Assembly: GCA_039908345.1 (NCBI GenBank)
Contig: JAMOBD010000047.1
Coordinates: 1-37,373 of the forward strand
Length of the DNA: 37,373 bases
Source: Magnetospirillum sp. WYHS-4
GTDB lineage: Bacteria; Pseudomonadota; Alphaproteobacteria; Rhodospirillales; GLO-3
Direction: 5' to 3'
Part shown: in pieces, positions 1-7,945 of the stretch
How the letters are laid out: each line of letters begins with the position of its first letter
How positions within the stretch are numbered: the stretch's first letter is position 1
Notes under the pieces: model-generated
Database searches by the model: none
Told to the model about the DNA's origin: nothing
The model's input: only the letters and a program-made list of their open reading frames with translations
Translations under genes and position numbers: made by a program

Positions 1-324
1 CTGCAGGCCGGCCCGGTCATCATCGAGGACAACTGCTTCATCGGCGCCCGTGCCGAAGTGGCGGAAGGCGTGGTGGTCGAGGAAGGCTCGGTGCTTTCGA
101 TGGGCGTCTATATCGGCGCTTCCACCAAGATCGTCGACCGGGCGACCGGCGAGGTGCACTACGGCCGCGTGCCTGCCTATTCGGTGGTGGTCTCGGGCGC
201 CATGCCCGGCAAGCCCTTCCCCGACGGCACCCCCGGCCCCAGCCTCTACTGCGCCGTGATCGTCAAGAAGGTCGACGAGAAGACCCGCTCCAAGACCTCG
301 ATCAACGAGCTGCTCAGGGATTGA
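1..324 (+). CDS. dapD: 2,3,4,5-tetrahydropyridine-2,6-dicarboxylate N-succinyltransferase, C-terminal part
   Basis: Cytoplasmic enzyme of the succinylase branch of lysine/diaminopimelate synthesis; it transfers succinyl from succinyl-CoA to tetrahydrodipicolinate. Only the last 107 codons are present because the window begins inside the gene, in frame from base 1. The visible part shows left-handed beta-helix hexapeptide turns ([34 protein letters not shown]) followed by the typical DapD tail with [18 protein letters not shown] and the ending [10 protein letters not shown]. The DapE gene of the same pathway lies 1.9 kb downstream on the same strand, separated by two defence-type genes. A CCCCG-ATTGC-CGGGG hairpin follows the stop (326-340) without a T tract, so it is at best a weak terminator. 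The family call is secure. Confidence 0.95.
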   Translation: MQAGPVIIEDNCFIGARAEVAEGVVVEEGSVLSMGVYIGASTKIVDRATGEVHYGRVPAYSVVVSGAMPGKPFPDGTPGPSLYCAVIVKKVDEKTRSKTSINELLRD

Positions 325-331
325 TCCCCGA

Positions 332-360
332 TTGCCGGGGCGGCAGGCCTGAACTAGAGT
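332..360 (+). promoter_or_regulatory. Candidate sigma-70 promoter upstream of the AAA ATPase gene
   Basis: TTGCCG (332-337) and TAGAGT (355-360) are separated by 17 bp, each matching 4 of 6 consensus bases. The position between the dapD stop and the ATPase start (390, with CGGAGG as ribosome site) would give a short leader and let the AAA/TOPRIM/dapE/membrane-protein run be transcribed apart from dapD. This is pattern matching only. Confidence 0.3.
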
Positions 361-389
361 GATCCGGTCTTTCACCCGGAGGCCCGCCG

Positions 390-1568
390 ATGCTGACGCG
401 GCTGGAACTCGAAGGCTTCAAGAACTTCCGCAAGGCGACCCTGGACCTGGGGCCGCTGACGGTTCTCGTCGGCGCCAACGCGGCGGGAAAAAGCAATATC
501 CGTGACGCACTCCGCTTCCTGCACGGCATCTCGCGCGGCTACTCCCTGGCCGAGATCATCGGGGAAAAGTACGGACCGGGCGGGGAGCAGATCTGGGCCG
601 GAATTCGCGGAGGAAATCGAGAAATATTTTTTGATTCGAAGCATTTTCTTCGAATAGATGTCGAAGCACGATGCGACGCCTCGCTCATAACAAATGTTGT
701 TACCTCTGAAAATTATCGTGAATTCGAATATAATATTCGAGTAACTGCAGATGTTTCCGGAGAATCCCCGAGAACAATTTATGAATCATTGTACTTCCCT
801 CTTGCAAATCTTGGATCTCCTCAAGGAGGCGGCCATTTTGCATTCCAAGCCTACGCCATGGGAAGCGGGACTTCGCCAGCATATGCAGCCACAGCCACGA
901 TGGTGTATGCGGTTGCCGCTACCTTGCTTGGTTCATTGGGGAACGTGATCGAAATTCGGGAGTCCGGTCCGATCCTCTCAATGGTTCTAGATGAAGGAGC
1001 GAAGTTCATCGGCGATCCCGAAGCAGGTGTTCGTGTGCGGCATGAGCTCGGCAGCATGCGTTTCCTCGACCTCAATCCGGAAGCCATGCGCCGGCCGTCC
1101 CTTCCCGGCCAGACCATCCTGGGCGACCGAGGGGAGAACCTGGCCTCGGTGCTGCACGCCATCTGCCAGGACGAGACAAGCAAGGCGACCCTGCTGGACT
1201 GGGTGCGCGAACTGACTCCCATGGACGCCGCCGATTTCGAGTTCCCGGCCGATCCCACCGGCCGCATCATGCTGATGCTGGTGGAACGCTCCGGTCGCAA
1301 GATCACCGCCTACAGCGCCTCCGACGGCACCCTGCGCTTCCTCGCCATTATCGCCGCCCTGCTGGGGCCGCATCCGGCGTCGTTCTACTTCTTCGAAGAG
1401 ATCGACAACGGCATCCATCCGGCCCGCCTGCACCTGCTGCTGCAACTGATCGAGCAGGTGGTGGCGAACCGGATTCGCTTCAGCATGCCTCGTTGGTGTA
1501 TCGCCTGCCGGATCACCCGGAAGGCCGCATCAAACGGATCGTCGACATTCCCGGCGCCGCGGAGCTGA
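390..1568 (+). CDS. AAA_21-type (SMC/OLD-like) ATPase, frameshifted and internally deleted near its 3' end
   Basis: ATPase of the AAA_21/OLD-like class that normally works with a TOPRIM-type partner. Seen: an N-terminal ABC-like strand-loop (LTRLELEGFKNFRKATLDLG), Walker A GANAAGKS (residues 28-35), signature-like SDGTLRF near residue 312, and Walker B FFEEIDNG (around 334-341). The next expected element, the strand carrying the H-loop (TTHSP type), is missing. After VVANR the frame changes to an unrelated 32-residue tail, while the genuine family C-terminus continues in another frame to 1660. The middle (about 600-1010) is strikingly AT-rich compared with both ends. The ribosome site CGGAGG lies 7 bases before the ATG. 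The overlapping downstream gene looks like its effector partner. The ATPase is probably inactive unless the lesion is an assembly error. Confidence 0.75.
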   Translation: MLTRLELEGFKNFRKATLDLGPLTVLVGANAAGKSNIRDALRFLHGISRGYSLAEIIGEKYGPGGEQIWAGIRGGNREIFFDSKHFLRIDVEARCDASLITNVVTSENYREFEYNIRVTADVSGESPRTIYESLYFPLANLGSPQGGGHFAFQAYAMGSGTSPAYAATATMVYAVAATLLGSLGNVIEIRESGPILSMVLDEGAKFIGDPEAGVRVRHELGSMRFLDLNPEAMRRPSLPGQTILGDRGENLASVLHAICQDETSKATLLDWVRELTPMDAADFEFPADPTGRIMLMLVERSGRKITAYSASDGTLRFLAIIAALLGPHPASFYFFEEIDNGIHPARLHLLLQLIEQVVANRIRFSMPRWCIACRITRKAASNGSSTFPAPRS

Positions 1569-1660
1569 TCCGGAAGCAGGACCTGCGGCGGCTTTACGCC
1601 TCCGGCTGGCTGGAGGACGCGGTCGCCTTCACCGACGCGGACGAGGAACCTTCGGCATGA
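1481..1660 (+). pseudogene. Out-of-frame C-terminal remainder of the AAA ATPase
   Basis: In the frame beginning at 1481 the DNA encodes QHASLVYRLPDHPEGRIKR, and the reading continues to EEPSA and TGA at 1658-1660. This resembles the usual C-terminal end of AAA_21 proteins after the H-loop (HASLVYRLP...). The stop overlaps the ATG of the next gene as ATGA (1657-1660), the same coupling used elsewhere in this operon, which supports 1660 as the original end of the ATPase. Joining it to the upstream frame needs a frameshift, and the protein segment normally lying between VVANR and HASLVYR is absent. Confidence 0.7.
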
Positions 1661-2217
1661 GGGTGCTCGTCATCCCGGAGGACTTCCGCAAGGACCAGTA
1701 CATCCTGAAGCCCATCGTCAAGGCACTGCTGGAAGTTCTCGGGAAGCCGAGGGCCAAGGTCGAGGTCTGCAAGGACCCGTTGCTGGGCGGGGTCGCGGAG
1801 GCCCTGAAGTCCGAGCGGATCGCCGAAATCCTGGAACGCTACCGGGGGATGGTCGACCTCTTCCTCCTCTGCGTCGACCGGGACGGCCTGCCGGGCCGAC
1901 GCGGCCGTCTGAACGAACTGGAGGGGGAGGCGTCGCCCGCCGTCCTGATCGCCGAGAACGCCTGGCAGGAGTTGGAGGCTTGGGTTTTGGCCGGTCACGA
2001 CCTGCCCAAGGATTGGCAATGGGCCGCCATTCGTGGTGAAACCCAGGTGAAGGAAGTCTATTTCGAGCCCTTCGCCAGAGACCGAGGCGTTGCCTCGGGC
2101 CCCGGCGGCGGGCGGAAAGCCCTTGCCGAGGAGGCCGCCCGCCGGATAGACCGCATCGTCGCCCTTTGCCCCGAGGATCTGGGCAGCCTCAAGACCCGGA
2201 TCGCTGCATTCGCATGA
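1657..2217 (+). CDS. TOPRIM-like (DUF4276/OLD-nuclease type) effector partner of the AAA ATPase
   Basis: 186-residue protein that I cannot assign to a named family with certainty. It has features of a compact TOPRIM fold: an acidic residue at the end of the first strand (VIPED, E9) and a DxD motif after a hydrophobic strand (LLCVDRDG, D74 and D76), followed by [16 protein letters not shown], which resembles the acidic helix of DUF4276/DUF4435-type proteins. Small TOPRIM proteins encoded directly after an AAA_21 ATPase are known from OLD-like and PARIS (AriA/AriB) defence modules; that parallel is inference. The start overlaps the ATPase stop and its own stop overlaps the dapE start, both as ATGA, so translation is coupled through all three genes. 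The frame is intact although the ATPase is damaged. Confidence 0.6.
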   Translation: MRVLVIPEDFRKDQYILKPIVKALLEVLGKPRAKVEVCKDPLLGGVAEALKSERIAEILERYRGMVDLFLLCVDRDGLPGRRGRLNELEGEASPAVLIAENAWQELEAWVLAGHDLPKDWQWAAIRGETQVKEVYFEPFARDRGVASGPGGGRKALAEEAARRIDRIVALCPEDLGSLKTRIAAFA

Positions 2218-3317
2218 CTCCCCTCTCCCCCCTCGCTCTCGCCCAGGCCCTGATCCGCTGTCCTTCCGTGACGCCCGCGGAAGGCGGGGCGCTGGGGGTG
2301 CTGGAACAGTCCCTGAAGCCCCTGGGCTTCGCCTGCACCCGCCTGCCGTTCAGCCAGGAAGGGACGCCGGACGTCGACAACCTCTATGCCCGCATCGGCA
2401 CCTCCGGTCCGGTGTTCTGCTTCGCCGGCCATACGGACGTGGTGCCGGTGGGCGACGCGGGCGCCTGGACCGTCGATCCCTTCGGCGGCGAGGTGAAGGA
2501 CGGCAGGCTCTACGGCCGCGGCGCTTCCGACATGAAGGCGGCGGTGGCCTGCTTCGCGGCGGCGGCCGGCCGGTTCATCGCCCGGCGGGGACCGGACTTC
2601 GGCGGCTCCATCTCCTTGCTGATAACCGGCGACGAGGAAGGCCCGGCGATCAACGGCACGCCCAAGATGCTGTCCTGGATGCGCGCCAAGGGCGAGGCCA
2701 TGGACGCCTGCCTGGTGGGCGAGCCCACCTGCCCCTCCCGCCTGGGGGAAATGATGAAGATCGGCCGGCGCGGCAGCATCAACGCGGCGCTCACCGTGCA
2801 TGGGGTGCAGGGCCACGTGGGCTATCCGCAGCGGGCCGACAATCCCATTCCCCGCCTGATGCGCATGCTGCTGGCGATGGTGGACGATCCCCTCGACCGG
2901 GGGTCGGAGCATTTCGAGGCCTCCACCCTGGCGGTCACCTCGGTCGACGTGGGCAACCCGGCCACCAACGTCATTAGCGGGGCCTCGCTGAAGGACTGGA
3001 TCGGGAAACGCTGCGAGCGCATCGGCGGGCGGTACGACCTGGCCTTCGACGTTTCCGGCGAGTCCTTCCTCACTCCGCCCGGGCTCTTGAGCGACCTGAT
3101 CGGCCGGGCCGTGCACGAGGTTACCGGGCTTCACCCCGAACTCAGCACCTCGGGCGGCACCTCGGACGCCCGCTTCATCAAGGACATGGCCCCGGTGGTG
3201 GAATTCGGCATGGTGGGCGAGAGCGCCCACAAGGTGGACGAAAACGTCCCCGCGGCCGATATCGAGGCCCTCGCCGCCATCTACGAGGCGGTGCTGGAAG
3301 GCTTCTTTTCGCGATGA
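2214..3317 (+). CDS. dapE: Succinyl-diaminopimelate desuccinylase, with an apparent internal deletion
   Basis: Zinc-dependent M20 amidohydrolase that releases succinate from N-succinyl-L,L-diaminopimelate in lysine and peptidoglycan precursor synthesis. All metal and catalytic residues are visible: H73 (HTDVVPVGD), D106 (GASDMK), E141/E142 (GDEEG), E170 (GEPT) and H339 (ESAHKVDE). The start at 2214 is chosen because it gives [14 protein letters not shown] and an ATGA overlap with the preceding gene. In E. coli DapE the spacing from the equivalent of E170 to that of H339 is 186 residues; here it is 169. The gap sits after GNPATNVI (residue 254), where homologues carry a PAEA...FNIRFND strand before SGASL. 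About 17 residues of the dimerisation/lid domain therefore seem to be missing, in frame. Identity is sure; activity is uncertain. Confidence 0.93.
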   Translation: MTPLSPLALAQALIRCPSVTPAEGGALGVLEQSLKPLGFACTRLPFSQEGTPDVDNLYARIGTSGPVFCFAGHTDVVPVGDAGAWTVDPFGGEVKDGRLYGRGASDMKAAVACFAAAAGRFIARRGPDFGGSISLLITGDEEGPAINGTPKMLSWMRAKGEAMDACLVGEPTCPSRLGEMMKIGRRGSINAALTVHGVQGHVGYPQRADNPIPRLMRMLLAMVDDPLDRGSEHFEASTLAVTSVDVGNPATNVISGASLKDWIGKRCERIGGRYDLAFDVSGESFLTPPGLLSDLIGRAVHEVTGLHPELSTSGGTSDARFIKDMAPVVEFGMVGESAHKVDENVPAADIEALAAIYEAVLEGFFSR

Positions 3318-3889
3318 TTTCCGGGGCCGAAGTCGTCCGTTCGCTCTATGGCGCCTGGCGGCTGGCGCAGATGGATGCCTCCGGGATGGCTTGGTTCGAC
3401 ACCTCCCTGGGCGGATTCTGGCGCTCCTTCTGGGCGGCCGGCCTGGTGCTGCCGCTGTTCCTCGCCATGCTGCTGCTGCGCTTTTCGGCCGGGGCGGTGG
3501 GCGAGGAGGTTCCCTTCCTCCGCTACCTGGGCATCGAGTTGGCGGCCTACGCCGTGCAGTGGCTGCTGTTTCCCGTGATCGCCCTGGAAATCGCCCGCCT
3601 GTTCGACAAGGGCGAGCGCTATCCGGGCTTCATCGTCGCCTACAACTGGGCCTCGGTGCTGCAGAACGGGGTCTACCTGCCGATCCTGATGCTGAACGCG
3701 GTGGGCCTGCTGGCCCGCGACCCGACGGCCCTGCTGGCCTTGATCGCGCTCAGCCTGATCCTGGCCTACAATTGGTTCATCGCCCGCGTCGCCTTCGACC
3801 TGCCCCCCGCCACCGCCGCCGGCGTGGTCGCCCTCGACTTCATGCTGGGTCTGGTCATCAACGCGGTGGCGGGCGGGATGCTGCGCTGA
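3314..3889 (+). CDS. Polytopic inner-membrane protein, function unknown
   Basis: 191 residues with about five hydrophobic segments, roughly residues 37-56, 70-90, 112-130, 136-158 and 168-189. The N-terminus (residues 1-30) is amphipathic and probably cytoplasmic. The pattern of compact helices and the LIINAVAGG-like end recalls Yip1-type or other small alphaproteobacterial membrane proteins found beside dapE, but I see no diagnostic motif. The ATG overlaps the dapE stop as ATGA, so it is the last gene of this operon. It converges on the antitoxin gene, with only 3 bp between the two stop codons and no clear terminator. Confidence 0.8.
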   Translation: MISGAEVVRSLYGAWRLAQMDASGMAWFDTSLGGFWRSFWAAGLVLPLFLAMLLLRFSAGAVGEEVPFLRYLGIELAAYAVQWLLFPVIALEIARLFDKGERYPGFIVAYNWASVLQNGVYLPILMLNAVGLLARDPTALLALIALSLILAYNWFIARVAFDLPPATAAGVVALDFMLGLVINAVAGGMLR

Positions 3890-3892
3890 GCG

Positions 3893-4138
3893 CTATATGT
3901 GGTCCTCGGGAGAAGGCGGCCCGTCCGGAGCCGCATCGAGGAAAGGCAGCATGTCTTCCGGCCGCGCATCGCCGGCATGGCGTTTGAAGAACAGCGCCGC
4001 CGTCTCGACCGCCCCCACCTTTTCGGCGACCGCCGCAGCGATCCACTGGTTGAGCGAAACACCGTCCTCGCGGGCCAAGCGCTGGGCCGCCCGCTTTACC
4101 GAGGTCGGCAGCTTCAGGGGGTAGGTCGCCTTGCTCAT
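3893..4138 (-). CDS. Arc/HicB-type antitoxin of the PIN toxin
   Basis: 81-residue protein with a short ribbon-helix-helix-like N-terminal region (TYPLKLPTSVKRAAQRLA, then EDGVSLNQWIAAAVAEKV up to residue 41), the arrangement of HicB/Arc family DNA-binding antitoxins. An acidic, proline-rich tail (residues 56-81) follows and could be the toxin-neutralising part. It is encoded downstream of the PIN toxin, its ATG overlapping the toxin stop (ATGA, 4135-4138), so the toxin comes first in the operon. RHH antitoxins usually repress their own promoter; an operator would be expected near 4561-4600. Confidence 0.75.
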   Translation of the reverse strand: MSKATYPLKLPTSVKRAAQRLAREDGVSLNQWIAAAVAEKVGAVETAALFFKRHAGDARPEDMLPFLDAAPDGPPSPEDHI

Positions 4139-4560
4139 GATGTCCTCGCCTGCAAGAATTCGCCCGGCCGCAGCACCCGAATCCCGAATCGCTCGGCCAC
4201 GCCCGCGAAATCCCGCAGGTTGTGGGTGAGCAGGGAGTCGGCACGGCCGTTGACGGCCGCCTCGAGAACCAGTTCGTCGGCCGGGTCCGCCAACTGCGGT
4301 CGCCACCGGAAATGAACTTCCACCGGTTCCACCGCGCTGGCAAGCGCAGCCAGGAAGCGGTCGATTTCGGCCAGCCCCAACCCATGCCCCAGCCGTTGTT
4401 CCGGACGCTTGAGCACATCCTCGTATTCCAGAAACAAGGATGGCGTCGCCAGGGGAACCAATTCCCGTTCGGCCACCAGCCGCAACACCACGTTGGACGC
4501 CCCGGTGCGGCTGCGCAAACCCGCGGCGACCACGGAAGTGTCGAGAACGACCCGATTCAT
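4135..4560 (-). CDS. PIN-domain toxin (putative toxin-antitoxin ribonuclease, COG1569/TIGR00305 type)
   Basis: 141-residue PIN-domain protein expected to be a magnesium-dependent endoribonuclease. Acidic residues at PIN positions are visible: D7 (VVLDTSV), E45/E47 (FLEYEDVL), D92/D95 (DPADELVLEAA) and D108 (NGRADSLLTHNLRDF). The family usually has TxD/TxN in the last motif; here it is THN followed by D117. The gene starts at the ATG at 4560 with no Shine-Dalgarno sequence, and a promoter-like pair ends only a few bases upstream, so the message may be leaderless. The order is toxin, then antitoxin. It is transcribed divergently from the helicase gene. Confidence 0.85.
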   Translation of the reverse strand: MNRVVLDTSVVAAGLRSRTGASNVVLRLVAERELVPLATPSLFLEYEDVLKRPEQRLGHGLGLAEIDRFLAALASAVEPVEVHFRWRPQLADPADELVLEAAVNGRADSLLTHNLRDFAGVAERFGIRVLRPGEFLQARTS

Positions 4561-4567
4561 GCTTCAT

Positions 4568-4596
4568 AGTATGTGACATCTCATGGGATATATCAA
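4568..4596 (-). promoter_or_regulatory. Candidate promoter of the toxin-antitoxin operon
   Basis: On the minus strand TTGATA (4596-4591), a 17-bp spacer and CATACT (4573-4568) fit sigma-70 spacing. The predicted start of transcription falls next to the toxin ATG at 4560. The palindrome GATATATC (4587-4594) overlaps the -35 box and could be bound by the RHH antitoxin; that is a guess. Confidence 0.4.
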
Positions 4597-4657
4597 CGGA
4601 ATTGCCTCTTGGTCTTCCCCCCCTGTCTCCCGCCGCCGAATGGCCTATAGTACCGCC

Positions 4658-7372
4658 ATGCACACCCGGCCCGCCCCCATCGTCCGGCTGCCCGATGCGC
4701 CCGCACTGGTGGCGGGGGTGCGCGGCGCGGTGTGGCTGGAGCCGGACGGGCGCGTCGAGTCGCTGGCGCATCGCGATGCCGCCCGCCGCATGTCCTGGGA
4801 ACGGCCGCCGCTGGTCTGCCATTTCCCCAGCCTGGCCAAGCGCCTGAAGGGCGGGCCGCCGCGCGTCCTCGATCTGCTGGAACTGTTCGCCTTCGTCCGC
4901 CCGGCGCGCTTCTGCCTGCCGACGCCACGCGGCCTGGCGCAAGCCCTCGATCTGCCCCTGCCGGCCAATCTGGAGCAGGAGGCCGCCTCCCTTTACCGGG
5001 CGGCGCAGCGCCTGCTGGAAGATCTGGCCGGCCAACAGCACGGCGCGCGCATCGCCTGGACCATGGCGCGGGCCGGCTGGTCCTGGGGGCCGTCGGTGCT
5101 GGCCGCCCTCGGCGCCGACCGCGAGCCCCACGCCAAGAGCCAAGCGGGCGGCCTGCGCATCTGGGACCGGCTGCCCGAATGGTCCGACTTCACGCCCGAG
5201 CCCCCCGACGGCCACTGGCCGGTGGAAGCGGTGGAAGCCCGCGCCCGCCTGGTCAAGCTTTTGGGCTCGAAGGCGGAAAAGCGGCCCCAGCAGGCCGACT
5301 ACGCGGAAGCGGCGGCGAAGGCCTTCCTGCCCCGCGACAAGGCGGGCGAGCCGCGCGTCGTACTGGCCGAAGCCGGAACCGGCGTCGGCAAGACGCTGGG
5401 CTACATCGCCCCGGCCAGCGTCTGGGCGGAAAAGAACAAGGGCACGGTCTGGATCAGCACCTTCACCCGCAACCTGCAGCGCCAGTTGGATGCCGAACTG
5501 GACCGGCTCTACCCCGATCCCCACCTGAAGGCCCGCAAGGCGGTGGTGCGCAAGGGGCGCGAGAACTACCTGTGCCTGCTGAATTTCGAAGAAGCGGTCA
5601 ATCGCGCCGCCGCCGACGGCGTGGGCCTGGGCCTGATGGCCCGCTGGGCCCAGGCGACGCGCGACGGCGACATGATCGGCGGCGACTTCCCGGCCTGGCT
5701 GGTCGACCTGGTGGGGCGCGGCCTCACCCTCGATCTGACCGACACCCGCGGCGAATGCATCTTCTCGGCCTGCTCCCATTACCGCAAATGCTTCATCGAA
5801 CGCACGGTGCGCAAGGCCCGGCGGGCGGAAATCGTGGTCGCCAACCACGCCCTGGTGATGGTCCAGGCGGCCCTGGGCGGCGGCGAGGAAGGCCTGTTGC
5901 CCACCCGCCTGGTGTTCGACGAGGGCCATCACGTCTTCACCGCCGCCGACGCCGCCTTTTCCGCCCATCTGACCGGCATGGAGACCGCCGACCTGCGGCG
6001 CTGGTTCCTGGGGGCGGAGGAAGGATCGCGGTCGCGCTCGCGCGGGCTGAAGACCCGCCTGGGCGACCTGGTGGGCGACGACCCGGCGGCCATCGAGGCT
6101 CTGGACGAAATCGCCGGCGCCGCCCGCGCCCTGCCCGGACCGGCCTGGCACCAGCGGCTGAAGGGCGGCGCACCGGTGGGGCCGGCCGAGAAGTTCCTGT
6201 CCCTGGTGCGCGAGCAGGTCTACGCCCGGGCCGCCGACGCCCGGTCCGCCTACAGCCTGGAAGCGCCGGTCCATCCCCCGGTGCCCGGCCTGATCGAGGC
6301 GGCCATCGAACTGGATACCGCCCTGGGGCGCCTGCTGGGGCCGCTGCGGACCCTGATCCAGGGGCTGGCGGCGCTGCTGGACCGCGAAGCGGCGGACCTG
6401 GAAACCGCCACCCGCCTGCGCATCGAATCCACCCGTCGCACCCTGGAAAGGCGCGGCATCCAGCAGGCCGAGGCCTGGCGGTCCATGCTGGCGGCCCTGC
6501 AACAGTTCACCCCGCCCGAATACGTGGACTGGTTCGGCATCGAGCGGGCGGGCGGCCAGGACCGCGACCTGGGCTTCCACCGCCACTGGGTCGACCCCAC
6601 CATTCCCTTTGCCGGGGCGGTGCTGGAACAGGCGCACGGCACCCTCGTCACCTCGGCGACGCTCCGCGATCTGGCGGAAGAGGAAGGCTGGGAAGCGGCG
6701 CGCCAGCGCACCGGCGCCAGCCACCTGCGCAGCGAGGCGGTCTGCGCCGCCGTGCCTTCGCCCTTCGACTACCCCGCCCATACCCGGGTGCTGGTGGTGA
6801 GCGACCTGGACCGCGATGACCCGGCCCAGGTGGCTTCCGCCTTCCGCGAGCTGTTCCTGGCGGCGGGAGGCGGCGGGCTGGGCCTGTTCACCGCCATCTC
6901 GCGCCTGCGCCACACCTACGAGCGCATCGCGCCGGCCCTGGAGGAAGCGGGCATCCCCTTGCTGGCCCAGCATATGGACGAGATGGACACCGGCACCCTG
7001 ATCGACATCTTCCGCGCCGAGGAAAACACCTGCCTGCTGGGGACGGATGCGGTGCGCGACGGGGTGGACGTGCCGGGGCGATCGCTGCGCCTGATCGTCT
7101 TCGACCGGGTGCCCTGGCCGCGCCCCGACATCGTCTTCAAGGCGCGACGCCAGATGTTCGGCGGGCGCGCCTACGAAGAGGCCCAGACCCGCCTGCGCCT
7201 CAAGCAGGCCTTCGGGCGCCTGGTGCGGCGCGCCGACGACCGGGGCGTCTTCGTGATGCTGGACCGGGCCATGCCGTCGCGGCTCGCCGACGCCTTCCCG
7301 CCGGGCGTGCTGCTGCGCCGCATGGGCCTGAAGGACGCCATCGCCGAAACGCGGGACTTCCTGGGAACCTGA
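4658..7372 (+). CDS. DinG/XPD-like ATP-dependent DNA helicase with Fe-S cluster
   Basis: 904-residue superfamily 2 5'-3' helicase of the DinG/Rad3 class. Seen: Walker A AGTGVGKT (about residues 239-246), four cysteines typical of the XPD/DinG iron-sulphur domain (YLCLLN, GECIF, SACSHY, RKCFIE), Walker B-like DEGH (421-424), SAT-like motif TLVTSATLRD, and a final helicase motif QAFGRLVRR (from residue 850). The first 200 residues precede the helicase core and are typical of alphaproteobacterial versions; they contain no motif I recognise. I prefer the ATG at 4658 (MHTRPAPIVRLPD); in-frame ATGs at 4640 and 4583 lack ribosome sites. TATAGT at 4646-4651 sits just before the start, so the message may be leaderless. 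Role: DNA repair or resolution of replication obstacles (family knowledge). Confidence 0.92.
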   Translation: MHTRPAPIVRLPDAPALVAGVRGAVWLEPDGRVESLAHRDAARRMSWERPPLVCHFPSLAKRLKGGPPRVLDLLELFAFVRPARFCLPTPRGLAQALDLPLPANLEQEAASLYRAAQRLLEDLAGQQHGARIAWTMARAGWSWGPSVLAALGADREPHAKSQAGGLRIWDRLPEWSDFTPEPPDGHWPVEAVEARARLVKLLGSKAEKRPQQADYAEAAAKAFLPRDKAGEPRVVLAEAGTGVGKTLGYIAPASVWAEKNKGTVWISTFTRNLQRQLDAELDRLYPDPHLKARKAVVRKGRENYLCLLNFEEAVNRAAADGVGLGLMARWAQATRDGDMIGGDFPAWLVDLVGRGLTLDLTDTRGECIFSACSHYRKCFIERTVRKARRAEIVVANHALVMVQAALGGGEEGLLPTRLVFDEGHHVFTAADAAFSAHLTGMETADLRRWFLGAEEGSRSRSRGLKTRLGDLVGDDPAAIEALDEIAGAARALPGPAWHQRLKGGAPVGPAEKFLSLVREQVYARAADARSAYSLEAPVHPPVPGLIEAAIELDTALGRLLGPLRTLIQGLAALLDREAADLETATRLRIESTRRTLERRGIQQAEAWRSMLAALQQFTPPEYVDWFGIERAGGQDRDLGFHRHWVDPTIPFAGAVLEQAHGTLVTSATLRDLAEEEGWEAARQRTGASHLRSEAVCAAVPSPFDYPAHTRVLVVSDLDRDDPAQVASAFRELFLAAGGGGLGLFTAISRLRHTYERIAPALEEAGIPLLAQHMDEMDTGTLIDIFRAEENTCLLGTDAVRDGVDVPGRSLRLIVFDRVPWPRPDIVFKARRQMFGGRAYEEAQTRLRLKQAFGRLVRRADDRGVFVMLDRAMPSRLADAFPPGVLLRRMGLKDAIAETRDFLGT

Positions 7373-7384
7373 CAGGACGGACGA

Positions 7385-7696
7385 TCAGGCGGCGGGCGGC
7401 GGGGCGGCGGGGGCGCGGCTTTCCAGGCCCGCCAGGACCTGCCAGAGGGCGGGCCGGACGTGGGGATTGCGGGAATGGTCGGCCAGCCGGCAGAAAGTAC
7501 GGCGCCCTTCGTGGCGGATGAACACCAGTCCGGCGCGGCGCAGGATGGTCAGGTGGCGGTTGACGGTGGCCGGGGCCAGGTCCAGGGCCTCGCGAAGCTG
7601 GGCCGTGCTGGCTTCCCCGGTCTCCAGGTGGCGGAGGATGCGGGTACGGGTGGAATGGCCGATGGCGTCGGCCACGCATGCGAAGTCGTTTTCCAT
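7385..7696 (-). CDS. ArsR-family winged-helix transcriptional regulator
   Basis: 103-residue winged helix-turn-helix repressor. Residues 8-70 carry the ArsR pattern: ADAIGHSTRTRILRHLETGE, then the recognition helix LAPATVNRHLTILRRAGLV and the wing FIRHEGRRTFCRLAD. No CxC metal-binding motif is present on the recognition helix, so metal sensing is not indicated; two isolated cysteines (C7 and C68) could be redox-active. The alanine/proline-rich tail is short. It stands alone between the convergent helicase gene and tRNA-Pro, so its target is not shown by context. A 13-bp palindrome lies 47 bp upstream. Confidence 0.85.
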   Translation of the reverse strand: MENDFACVADAIGHSTRTRILRHLETGEASTAQLREALDLAPATVNRHLTILRRAGLVFIRHEGRRTFCRLADHSRNPHVRPALWQVLAGLESRAPAAPPPAA

Positions 7697-7742
7697 GCCC
7701 CCGGTTATAGCAGCATCCGCGCGGCCCGGCTGTGATGACCGG

Positions 7743-7755
7743 ATGAAAATTTCAT
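7743..7755. promoter_or_regulatory. Palindrome upstream of the ArsR gene, possible operator
   Basis: ATGAAAATTTCAT is a perfect palindrome around a central A, in an otherwise GC-rich spacer 47 bp before the regulator's ATG. ArsR-type repressors bind short AT-rich dyads near their own promoters, so autoregulation is plausible but unproven. Confidence 0.35.
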
Positions 7756-7816
7756 GAACACCGCCGTCGCGAACGAAAAGACGGCGGCCGTCCCCTGGAC
7801 AACCGCCGCCCTTGAT

Positions 7817-7893
7817 TGGTCGGAGTGAGAGGATTCGAACCTCCGGCCCCTAGCTCCCGAAGCTAGTGCTCTACCAGGCTGAGCTACACTCCG
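7817..7893 (-). tRNA. tRNA-Pro (anticodon CGG)
   Basis: The reverse complement folds as a standard cloverleaf: acceptor CGGAGTG/CACTCCG, D arm GCTCAGCCTGGTAGAGC, anticodon stem CTAGC/GCTAG with loop TTCGGGA (anticodon CGG, codon CCG), T arm with GGTTCGAATCC, discriminator A and encoded CCA (7819-7817). It is 77 nt long. It lies between the ArsR gene and the polyprenyl synthase gene, all on the minus strand. Confidence 0.97.
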
Positions 7894-7945
7894 TCCGGTT
7901 CGGGAGGCGGTTATATAGCGTCCCGTCGCCGGGAGGGCAAGCCCA

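Noticed and set aside
3893-6973. Open frame of 1026 codons on the minus strand
   Set aside because: Apart from its last 81 codons (the antitoxin), it is antisense to the helicase gene, crosses the PIN gene and has arginine/glycine/glutamine-rich composition typical of GC-rich shadow frames.
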